Shown: positions 1 through 7,718 of the stretch, in pieces | Layout: each line of letters begins with the position of its first letter | Numbering within the stretch: position 1 is the first letter of the stretch | Origin: Candidatus Allofournierella pullistercoris | GTDB lineage: Bacteria; Bacillota; Clostridia; Oscillospirales; Ruminococcaceae | Assembly (NCBI GenBank): GCA_018883715.1 | Contig: JAHLFP010000001.1 | Location: 1 to 47,219 of the forward strand | Direction: 5' to 3' | DNA length: 47,219 bases | Position numbers and translations under genes: made by a program | The notes under the pieces: model-generated | Told to the model about the DNA's origin: nothing | The model's database searches: none | Seen by the model: only the letters and a program-made list of their open reading frames with translations

Positions 1-2
1 AT

Positions 3-1757
3 CGCTCCGATGAGCTGAGCCATCTTTTGAATCTCCAGTCCTATGAGCAGGCGGGCAACTGCGTGGTGGTGAACCAGGACGGGGAGATGCTGGCGAAAAG
101 TTTGAATCCCCAGCAAAATATCGACTGGAACATTTATGACAAATCTGCCCAGTATACTGACGAGCACAACCAGCTTGTGGAGGTGCTGAGGGATAACGAG
201 GAAGGTTTTTTCTCCTATACCTACCAGGAGCAAAGCTATCTTGCGTATTTTAGCCAGCTGAAATATGGCAACTATTACCTGGTGACATTTGTGCCTCAGG
301 AGCAGGTTTACAGTGCCATCGAGGAAAACGTGGAGTTAATGCAGACCACCATGCGGTATGTGCAGGCGGTTGTGCTATTGTTGCTTTTCGGCGTGTTCCT
401 GATGTATCTGTGTCATATACGTCGGATGCGATACTATCTGTATCGGGATAACCTGACCGAGGCAGACAATTTTGCCTATTACAGAAGCACCACACCGACG
501 GCAAATGACCCGGAATGGAACAACAAGGCGCTCTGCGTTATGGACGTGGACGACTTTAAGCTGATTAACACCCGCTATGGAAAAGCGGTGGGTGACCGGG
601 TGCTGAAAGAGCTGTACCGACAGTTTACCAAGACTTTGCCGGAGGATAAAATCTACCGGGACCAGAACGACGTGTTTGTGGCCATCCTCTGCTATGAGCA
701 TACAGGGGAATTGACCGAAAAGTTGGAGAAGCTTTTAAAGGCCAAAGGGGAATTGGTGGCGAACCATATCATCCCCTATGTGCATATCTCCATCGGCATT
801 GCCCTGTGCCAGGGTTACGACTCGGTGGATGCGGCCTTTAACGATGCGCTGATTATCAAGGCTGGCGTAAAGGGTAACATGCAAAAGTCGTACCAGTTTG
901 CCACAGCCAAGGCCCGCAAGGAAAAGGAAGAAACCAAGGAAATTGAAGGTTACTTCCAGAAAGCCATCCAGAACCATGAGTTTGAGGTTTGGTATCAGCC
1001 TAAATACGACATTCGCACCGAAAAAATTGTGGGAGCAGAAGCCCTTGTTCGCTGGCGCCGGCCCAATGGAAAGCTTGTGCCGCCCTATAAATTTATTCCG
1101 GTGTACGAAAAAAATGGACAAATCGTGGAGCTGGATTTGGAAGTGTTGCGCCAGACCTGCAAAAACATCGCCAACATGAAGTTGAGCGGTGTGCGGATGG
1201 TTCCTATCTCTGTGAACCTGTCCCGCTTCCAGGTGGAAAATGCCCAGCTGGAACACCAAATCTGCACCATTACAGACCAGTATGGCATTACCCCGAAGGA
1301 CATCCAGTTTGAAATCACCGAAACGGCGGATTTTGCAAAAGAGAAAATCCAAGGCTTAATCGAGATGCTGAAATCCCACGGATTTGAAGTGCATATGGAT
1401 GACTTTGGAACCGGTGTATCCGGGCTGCACACCTTGTCCACGCTGGCATTTGATACCGCAAAGATTGATAAGTCCTTTATCGATGAAATTGGTAAACCCA
1501 AGGTGAACAAGGTAATCCAAGGTATGATTCACCTGTGTAATAGCCTGTGTATTAAGCTTGTGGCAGAAGGCATTGAAAGCAAGGAGCAGGCTGATTTCTT
1601 GAGGGAAAATGGCTGCTATGTGGTGCAGGGATACTACTACTCCAAGCCCATCTGTCAGGATGAATTTGACCGTCTGGTGGAGCAGGGCGAAACAACCTGC
1701 CAGTACTATGATGCGGAACATCCGGCTTCCGGAAAGAGCTTCCACGAGGAAGGGTGA
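3..1757 (+). CDS. Membrane c-di-GMP phosphodiesterase (degenerate GGDEF + EAL), 5' end cut off by window
   Basis: The reading frame is open from the first bases of the window with no stop, so the true start lies upstream; a TTG at 27 is not a convincing start. The visible protein has the end of an extracellular sensor region (Cache-like by analogy with the related genes nearby), one transmembrane segment (YVQAVVLLLLFGVFLMYLCHI, about residues 108-128 counted from the TTG), a GGDEF-fold domain in which the signature is QNDVF (so no cyclase activity is expected), and a C-terminal EAL domain. The EAL domain keeps the key motifs: EALVRW, SVNLSR, EITET, DDFGTG, KIDKSF and EGIE. It should hydrolyse c-di-GMP at the inner membrane in response to an external signal. 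It ends in a bidirectional terminator facing feoB. The two other EAL proteins in the window share its design. Ligand unknown. Confidence 0.88.
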   Translation, partial: RSDELSHLLNLQSYEQAGNCVVVNQDGEMLAKSLNPQQNIDWNIYDKSAQYTDEHNQLVEVLRDNEEGFFSYTYQEQSYLAYFSQLKYGNYYLVTFVPQEQVYSAIEENVELMQTTMRYVQAVVLLLLFGVFLMYLCHIRRMRYYLYRDNLTEADNFAYYRSTTPTANDPEWNNKALCVMDVDDFKLINTRYGKAVGDRVLKELYRQFTKTLPEDKIYRDQNDVFVAILCYEHTGELTEKLEKLLKAKGELVANHIIPYVHISIGIALCQGYDSVDAAFNDALIIKAGVKGNMQKSYQFATAKARKEKEETKEIEGYFQKAIQNHEFEVWYQPKYDIRTEKIVGAEALVRWRRPNGKLVPPYKFIPVYEKNGQIVELDLEVLRQTCKNIANMKLSGVRMVPISVNLSRFQVENAQLEHQICTITDQYGITPKDIQFEITETADFAKEKIQGLIEMLKSHGFEVHMDDFGTGVSGLHTLSTLAFDTAKIDKSFIDEIGKPKVNKVIQGMIHLCNSLCIKLVAEGIESKEQADFLRENGCYVVQGYYYSKPICQDEFDRLVEQGETTCQYYDAEHPASGKSFHEEG

Positions 1758-1833
1758 ACGCTTTTTACAGCTTTACCCAGTACATGGCTTATTTCCTATG
1801 AGAGAAAGTTATACAAAGCAAAGTTAACACAAC

Positions 1834-1864
1834 AAGCCCCTCCCCCAATTTGGGGGAGGGGCTT
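1834..1864. terminator. Bidirectional rho-independent terminator
   Basis: Perfect 13-bp stem AAGCCCCTCCCCC / GGGGGAGGGGCTT with a 5-nt loop. It lies between the convergent EAL gene and feoB. The A and T bases at the stem ends serve both strands. Confidence 0.85.
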
Positions 1865-1875
1865 TATCGTGTTTA

Positions 1876-3918
1876 TCAAACAAACAGACTGCCAATCTGG
1901 TAAACTGCAAAGGTTACAATCCAGGCTACAGCAACCTGGAACACGCAGCTAAAGAGAGTGAACTTCCAGCTTTTGGATTCCTTTTGCACTGTGGCAATGG
2001 CGGCGGCGCAGGGCACATACAACAAGCAGAATACCATCAAGCAGAAAGCGTTCAAGGGGCCAAAACCGATGCTGCTCAGTGCCTGAGCGAAGCTGGACAT
2101 TCCTTCTGGAGAGCTGGCATTTGCTACACCAAACAGAATGGCACAGCTGGATACAACCACCTCCTTGGCGGAGATACCTGCAATCAAGGCCACCCCAATC
2201 TGCCAGAAGCCCAGACCAATGGGAGCGAAGATGGGAACCATCAGTTTGCCAATCAATGCGCCAAAGCTGTTGGACATATCCACCGAGTAGCCGGCAGGGC
2301 CAAAGTTCAGCACCACCCACAGAATCAAGGTGGCAAGGAAGATGGTGGTTCCGGCTTTACCCAGATAATCCTTCACCTTTTCCCATACATAGATGGCAAC
2401 GGTGCGTCCATCCGGCAGTTTGTACTCCGGTAGTTCAATCATCAGATAGTTCACGCTGGAACGGCGGTCCAGCAGGTGTAACACGGCGGAAACCACAATG
2501 GCCACCAGAATGCCAATCAGGTACATGGAATAGGCTACCAGCATGGCATTTTCCGCAAAGAACATCTCGGCAAACAAGATATAGATGGTCAACCGTGCGT
2601 TACAGCTCATGAACGGGGTAACCAGCATTACTTTCAGTCGGTCCCGCTTATTTTCCAGTGCACGGGAAGCCATGATGGCGGGAACGGTGCAGCCAAAACC
2701 AAGGAGCATGGGGATAAAGGCTTTGCCGGACAGCCCCAACTTGCTCATTACACCCTCCATCACATAAGCCACACGAGCCATATAACCGCTGTCCTCCAGC
2801 AAGGCAAGACAGAGGAATAAAATCAAGATGTTGGGCAGGAAGGTGACGATGGTGCCAACACCTGCAATCACGCCGTCCACCACAAGGGAGGTTACTAGTT
2901 CGCTTGCATTTGCGGCGGCAAGTCCATCCCCGGCAAGCTGGGAAATCCAGTCCAGAGCGGTTTCAAAATAGCCCTTAATCCAGTCACCCACCGTGAAGGT
3001 TAAGAAGAAGGTGACAGCCATAATCAGCAGAAAAGCGGGAATGCCCCAAACCTTGCTGGTCAAGATGCTGTCCACCCGTTCGGTGAACAAATCCTGCCGC
3101 TGTTTGTGGAGCAGTACCTCCTGCAAAATTTCGCTGATAAAATCGTACTTTTGGTTGATGATGTCGGATTCATAGCTTCGGTCCAGCACATCCGGCAGGT
3201 CCACCGGGTATTTCTGGGTGATTTCCGGGTCTGCCTCCAGCAGTTTGATGGCATGCCAGCGGTAGTTGGGCAGGTCGGGGTACCGCTGTTTCAGGACGGG
3301 AATAATCTGGTCGATTTTGTCCTCCAGCGCATCCTTGTATACCATGGCGAATTCTGCATGGTGGTCGTGAGCATGGTGGGAGGAGGTGGTGTGCTGATGT
3401 ATCAGCTGGCGGGCTTCGGTGCCGTCCTTGTGGTGAGCCGCCGCATGGAGCAGTACATCCAGTCCACGTCGTTTGCGGGCAGATACAGGGATAACCGGGA
3501 TACCCAGCATTTCTGGCAGACGGTGCAGGTCGATCTCCATGCCCCGCTTTTCCACAATGTCCATCATGTTCAGCGCCATCACAACCGGTTTGCCCAGCTC
3601 CAGCAGTTGCAGGGTCAGATAAAGGCTGCGCTCCAGTGCGGATGCGTCCACCACGTTGATAATCACGTCCACGTCTCCGTGAAGGATGAACTGGCGGGAA
3701 ACAGTTTCCTCCATGGTGTAGGAGGTCAGGCTGTATGTACCGGGCAAATCCACCAGGTGAATGTTCAGGCCGTGTGCCTTAATGGCGCCTTCCACCTTTT
3801 CCACTGTAACACCGGGCCAGTTTGCGACTTTTAAGTTTGCACCGGTGTAGGCATTGAACAGGGTGGTCTTGCCACAGTTTGGATTGCCGATGAATCCAAT
3901 GGTCAGCTCTTTGTTCAT
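1876..3918 (-). CDS. feoB: Ferrous iron transporter FeoB
   Basis: Inner-membrane Fe(II) importer with a cytosolic GTPase domain. The G motifs are visible: GNPNCGKT (residues 11-18), DLPG (57-60), NMMD (117-120) and SAR (146-148). The membrane part holds the two Gate domains typical of FeoB, with hydrophobic segments from about residue 285 to the end. At 680 residues it lacks the longer C-terminal tail of many FeoB proteins. A histidine-rich stretch (residues 162-187, nine His in 26) follows the G domain, a place where it could bind metal (inference). The start ATG overlaps the feoA stop by 4 nt, so the two are translationally coupled. Transcription ends at the shared hairpin at 1834-1864. Confidence 0.96.
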   Translation of the reverse strand: MNKELTIGFIGNPNCGKTTLFNAYTGANLKVANWPGVTVEKVEGAIKAHGLNIHLVDLPGTYSLTSYTMEETVSRQFILHGDVDVIINVVDASALERSLYLTLQLLELGKPVVMALNMMDIVEKRGMEIDLHRLPEMLGIPVIPVSARKRRGLDVLLHAAAHHKDGTEARQLIHQHTTSSHHAHDHHAEFAMVYKDALEDKIDQIIPVLKQRYPDLPNYRWHAIKLLEADPEITQKYPVDLPDVLDRSYESDIINQKYDFISEILQEVLLHKQRQDLFTERVDSILTSKVWGIPAFLLIMAVTFFLTFTVGDWIKGYFETALDWISQLAGDGLAAANASELVTSLVVDGVIAGVGTIVTFLPNILILFLCLALLEDSGYMARVAYVMEGVMSKLGLSGKAFIPMLLGFGCTVPAIMASRALENKRDRLKVMLVTPFMSCNARLTIYILFAEMFFAENAMLVAYSMYLIGILVAIVVSAVLHLLDRRSSVNYLMIELPEYKLPDGRTVAIYVWEKVKDYLGKAGTTIFLATLILWVVLNFGPAGYSVDMSNSFGALIGKLMVPIFAPIGLGFWQIGVALIAGISAKEVVVSSCAILFGVANASSPEGMSSFAQALSSIGFGPLNAFCLMVFCLLYVPCAAAIATVQKESKSWKFTLFSCVFQVAVAWIVTFAVYQIGSLFV

Positions 3919-4139
3919 TGGTTTACCTCCACATCAATGTTTTTGGTAATGTTGTGTCCCAGCGCAAACCGTGTTCCCCGCAGTTTGATAATCATGATTC
4001 CATCCCCTTTGCGGTTGACAACGGAAACCGGTGTACCGGTGGTCATGCCAAGCGCTTCCAGACGATGGCTTAACTGTACGGGAAGGTGCATGGTCTGAAC
4101 AATGCAGGTCTGCCCAATTTGTGCATCCTTGAGCTGCAT
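3915..4139 (-). CDS. feoA: FeoA small iron-transport protein
   Basis: Cytosolic SH3-like partner of FeoB, needed for full Fe(II) uptake in systems studied. The protein is about 74 residues, the usual FeoA length, with the typical opening (MQLKDAQIGQTC) and the conserved end region LRGTRFALGHNITKNIDV. Two in-frame ATGs compete: the one at 4148 is only 2 nt from the AAAGGAG ribosome binding site, while the one at 4139 is 11 nt away and matches the family N-terminus, so 4139 was chosen. The stop overlaps the feoB start (ATGA). A good promoter lies upstream at 4218-4246. Confidence 0.92.
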   Translation of the reverse strand: MQLKDAQIGQTCIVQTMHLPVQLSHRLEALGMTTGTPVSVVNRKGDGIMIIKLRGTRFALGHNITKNIDVEVNQ

Positions 4140-4217
4140 AAAACACATTTCTCCTTTATGGTAAATTCAGTGGTTATCAAAAAAGAGGAGTAAGCCGCAG
4201 ATAACCCTTCTAAAGTG

Positions 4218-4246
4218 ATTTTATTCGTTCAACTGGATGAAGTCAA
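4218..4246 (-). promoter_or_regulatory. Promoter of feoAB with a possible metalloregulator half-site
   Basis: On the minus strand, TTGACT and TAAAAT are separated by 17 nt, a near-consensus sigma-A promoter about 75 nt before feoA. The -35 is embedded in TTAGGTTGACTT (4240-4251), which resembles one half of a DtxR/IdeR-type iron box. No second half-site is obvious, so iron control is only inferred. Confidence 0.6.
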
Positions 4247-4311
4247 CCTAAGTTATTAAAAATTAAAAGAAAAAAGCAAAAAAACAAACACTTTCGTAAC
4301 ATTTGGGCTTA

Positions 4312-4357
4312 GCAAAAGCCCTTCCTGACAAATTGATTGTCAAGAAAGGGCTTTTGC
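4312..4357. terminator. Hairpin terminator downstream of the minus-strand cyclase gene
   Basis: GCAAAAGCCCTT pairs with AAGGGCTTTTGC, followed by an inner TGACAA/TTGTCA pairing with a small mismatch bubble. T-rich sequence lies within the stem. It lies 60 nt beyond the stop of the gene at 4418-6946. Confidence 0.6.
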
Positions 4358-4417
4358 GAAAGGATGTTTTGGGTTCGGAGATACTTGATAGCTGAACAGC
4401 GACTCAGTTATAAAAGA

Positions 4418-6946
4418 TTAAGATAAAGAACTGGAAATATCGGATACATGCCGTCCTTTTTGTTTCAATTTGGCGCTACGAGCACAGTTTTCGGTGCATC
4501 CGATGCAGATTTCTCGGTCACATTCTCGCTCGTCCGAGATGCGGAACTGATTTTTTCCGCTGTGCTTTGCCTGGTACATGGCATCGTCCGCCGCACGGTA
4601 AAGCGCCTGATAGGTACACAATTTGGAACTCATATAACAAGCGCCAATGCTCATGGATAGGGGGATATCGGGATAATGGAAAAATACAGTTTCCTTTATC
4701 ACCTGACTGAATTCTTTCAGATTTTTTTGGGTATAATCGATGGAAACGTGATGAGGGATAAACACCACAAATTCGTCTCCGCCCAGACGTACCTTCCAAT
4801 CAGAGGGTGGGAAAAATTTGTCCAAAACCCGGGCAAAGTTTACAAGCAGTTGGTCACCTGCCATGTGGCCCTGGGTGTCGTTCACCTTCTTGAAGTTGTC
4901 GATGTCAATGAGAATCAGCAGTCCTTCCCAGCCACCCTTTGCCACATATTCTTCCAGTTGCTGTTCAAAGGCAGCCCGGTTCATCAGGCCGGTCATCCGG
5001 TCGGTGTTGGCCTGCTTTTGCAGACTTTGCTTGGAGCGTATCTCTTCGTCAATGTCCACAAACCGACCCACGGCGTAGTCGTTCAGACTATCCTGCACAT
5101 ACCGTACATCCACCCGATACCAGGTGGTTCTGCCGGGGGAAAGGGTCAGGATGATTTCCCGCTGGGTGCTGCGCAGTCGGAACATTTCATGCAGCAGGGC
5201 ACAAAGCTTCTGTTCAGAGTCCAGTTGGAAGGCGGTGTGGGAGTCAAGGTGCATGAAGCCAGTAATTTCATTTCGACCAATGAACAGATGACGGTTGTTC
5301 TGGATGCGGAACACATCTTTTTTGTAATCAAATTCAAACAGCGGTTCCTCAATCAGTTTGGAGAACTGGTGAATCCGGTCGCTTTCCGCCTTCATGGCAC
5401 GGAGATAGTGGTTTTTCTGCGCCAGGAAAAACAGTGCAAACAAGCCGCCGATACCAATTACGGCACCACTTACCGGCATCCAGTAAAGGGAAACAAGTTC
5501 GCCTAGGCTGTATTCCACCTCTACCCGGCTGTTTTGGTACACCATATCCTGGACGTCTTCTTCGGTCAGGCTTGCGATGTAGCTGTTAAACAGACGCATA
5601 AGCTGACCGTCCATATGAGAAGTGAATCCAATGGAATAGGAATAATGCTGGTTGTTTCTCCATTCCAGCTTCAGGTCATCGTAGATATGCTTTTTTTGGA
5701 GATAGGAGTTCACCGCATAGGCATCCAGCATGATGCTGCGGTTTTTGGAGTAGAGCAACTGGCGCATGGAGTTCTGGATGTTGGCGGATAGAACCTGCAC
5801 ATTTTCATAGTCAATCTGCTCCACATCCGGGCTGGAAACAATCACCGCATAGCTTGTGAAATAAGGACTGGACAACCGCAGGTCAGCTTCCTCCACAAGA
5901 GAAGCATCCAGCGGTACACAGGCGATTAAATCCACCTCGCCTCGCTTTATCAAATCCACCCCTTCCAGATAGGTGGAAGCAACTACAGGCTCATAGGAAA
6001 GCCCGGTAGCGGCAGCAAAGTGTTGCAAGAAGGTTTGGGCAATGCCCCGCACCTCATGCTTGTTCTCGAACTGCAAAGGGGCGTTTCCATCAAAAAACAG
6101 CACACGCAAGGTACCCAAATTTTGCACGTATTCCGTATCTGTGCTGGAGAGGGAAAAGACCACGTTTTTCTGGAAATAGGTGCGATACAACTCGGTTTCC
6201 AGCTGGGGGTAAGCCTGTGCCAAGCTGTACATGGCATCATTCAGTTCATCCAGCAAATCCTCTCGGTCGTGGGAAACGGCCATGTAGTAAGGACTGGGGG
6301 CAAACCGGGCAATGGAACGCAGATTTTTCTCCATGGATAGGTCCACGTTCAGGGTGGCGTCTATCTGGCCGGCTTTCAGGGCCTCCAAAACCTGCTTAAA
6401 GCTGTCAAAGGTAACCAGTTCATAGGTGAAGCCGGTAACCTCGGCAAATTTTTCCAGAATAGAGTGGCGTTTCTCAAAACCCCAATAGGTACCAATGCGG
6501 ATACCATCCCAGTTGCTGTAATCGTTGGCAACCCATTTTTTATCATCATCGGGTACAGCAAGGGTGAGGTAAGAGGTGCCGTATTTGGTACGGGAATAGA
6601 AGAATTTGTCCTGTAGGCTGGGCATATAGTTCATGGCGCCCATCATGTCGATTTCGCCCTTTTCCAGCATATCCATCAAGGTGGTGAGCTGGGTGTTAAT
6701 ATTCCCTTCCACTTGGACGTATTCGTACTCCCAGTTGGTGTATTTACTTAACTGGTTCAGGTAGGCAACGGTATATCCAACGGGCTGGCCATTCTCGTCA
6801 ATTTCGGTCAGTCCTGTTTGGATGGGGAAACCTACTCGAACAACCTTGTTTTCCTCGGCATAAACGGGGCTGGCAAGGGTGAACCAGCCATAGCAACAAG
6901 CAAAAACAATAAAAAGATAAGTCAGAATCTTGGAACGAATGGCCAC
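4418..6946 (-). CDS. Diguanylate cyclase with two periplasmic-binding-protein-like sensor domains
   Basis: 842-residue membrane protein with a signal or anchor segment (residues about 7-30), two tandem SBP_bac_3-like solute-binding domains (about 35-265 and 275-500), a transmembrane segment near 500-522 (GAVIGIGGLFALFFLA), a linker or PAS-like region, and a GGDEF domain with the intact signature RLGGDEFVVF. The RxxD inhibitory site is absent at the usual place. It should make c-di-GMP when extracellular ligands, possibly amino acids judging from the SBP family, bind. After the GGDEF domain comes a tail with Cys 809, 814, 817 and 821 (CX4CX2CX3C), shared with the cyclase at 9972-11603. The start is GTG at 6946, 8 nt after AGGAGAGG. 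It stands alone on the minus strand. Confidence 0.9.
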   Translation of the reverse strand: MAIRSKILTYLFIVFACCYGWFTLASPVYAEENKVVRVGFPIQTGLTEIDENGQPVGYTVAYLNQLSKYTNWEYEYVQVEGNINTQLTTLMDMLEKGEIDMMGAMNYMPSLQDKFFYSRTKYGTSYLTLAVPDDDKKWVANDYSNWDGIRIGTYWGFEKRHSILEKFAEVTGFTYELVTFDSFKQVLEALKAGQIDATLNVDLSMEKNLRSIARFAPSPYYMAVSHDREDLLDELNDAMYSLAQAYPQLETELYRTYFQKNVVFSLSSTDTEYVQNLGTLRVLFFDGNAPLQFENKHEVRGIAQTFLQHFAAATGLSYEPVVASTYLEGVDLIKRGEVDLIACVPLDASLVEEADLRLSSPYFTSYAVIVSSPDVEQIDYENVQVLSANIQNSMRQLLYSKNRSIMLDAYAVNSYLQKKHIYDDLKLEWRNNQHYSYSIGFTSHMDGQLMRLFNSYIASLTEEDVQDMVYQNSRVEVEYSLGELVSLYWMPVSGAVIGIGGLFALFFLAQKNHYLRAMKAESDRIHQFSKLIEEPLFEFDYKKDVFRIQNNRHLFIGRNEITGFMHLDSHTAFQLDSEQKLCALLHEMFRLRSTQREIILTLSPGRTTWYRVDVRYVQDSLNDYAVGRFVDIDEEIRSKQSLQKQANTDRMTGLMNRAAFEQQLEEYVAKGGWEGLLILIDIDNFKKVNDTQGHMAGDQLLVNFARVLDKFFPPSDWKVRLGGDEFVVFIPHHVSIDYTQKNLKEFSQVIKETVFFHYPDIPLSMSIGACYMSSKLCTYQALYRAADDAMYQAKHSGKNQFRISDERECDREICIGCTENCARSAKLKQKGRHVSDISSSLS

Positions 6947-7718
6947 AAAACAAACCTCTCCTTTAAGATTGTGTCATTTAAAACACGGTGGTCCATATTA
7001 TGGAAAAAACCACACCAGACGCACCACATAATAGTATGACGGGATAGTACAATGATGCAAAAAGCATCCTGTGTTTGAAAAAATCCATCACAGTTTTTAT
7101 TATATCTCCACTAAAAGAGTTTGTCTATTGTAAAATGATGCGAGATTTTGCAATAAAGTAAAAAATAAGACAGGTTTAGCTTGAGAAATTCCTAACGATG
7201 ATAGTGCTTTTATACATTTCTGAATGCCATAATCAAAACGGACTTGGCATAATTCACAATGGATTTTGAGCTGTTTTCCTGGCAAAATTTTTGTAAAATC
7301 TGCCCTTGCTTACCTTGTCGAAAAATCCATGGATTGACCTGTTAAAACATATGGTGAATAATTGTCTTTTTAAAGAAAATCATGTCGCAATATCGCACAA
7401 AAATTGCCAAAAGAGAAAATTCTTTCAAAAATATTGAGCCATACGTAAAAAATCGGTTGTATCTTACCATAAAATTTGGTAAAATAAGAATACCAAAACA
7501 ACCGATTTTGTAAGGTACTGGGACAGGTGTGTGAAGGATGCAGATTCGCACAAAAATCCCATCAAAAAACAAGAGAGTGAATGCCCCCATCAATGCGAGT
7601 GCAAACGGGTGAGACGGTTCCCTTTTCTACAAGATACGCTTATCCAAGATTCGTGGTGCTATGGTGTTAAAATTTTGTGTCGCAACGGCGGCACAAAGGA
7701 AAAAAGGGGGAGAGAGTG
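6947..7718. other. AT-rich divergent intergenic region
   Basis: About 770 nt between two divergent c-di-GMP genes. I see no convincing gene. A plausible plus-strand promoter is TTGACC-17 nt-AATAAT (7334-7362), about 350 nt before the downstream gene; an extended -10 (TGTTAAAAT) lies near 7666-7674. A large nested inverted repeat is annotated separately at 7449-7509. No known riboswitch core, including the c-di-GMP-I class, was recognised. Confidence 0.5.
7449..7509. repeat. Nested inverted repeat in the leader of the EAL/cyclase operon
   Basis: AAAATCGGTTGT (7449-7460) and ACAACCGATTTT (7498-7509) form a perfect 12-bp inverted repeat 37 nt apart. Inside it, TTACCA and TGGTAA form a second inverted repeat around 7 nt. 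There is no T-run after it, so it is not a simple terminator. Confidence 0.6.

Noticed and set aside
6947-7718. c-di-GMP riboswitch upstream of the c-di-GMP genes
   Set aside because: I looked for the conserved GEMM core and found no match here or at 13895-14590.
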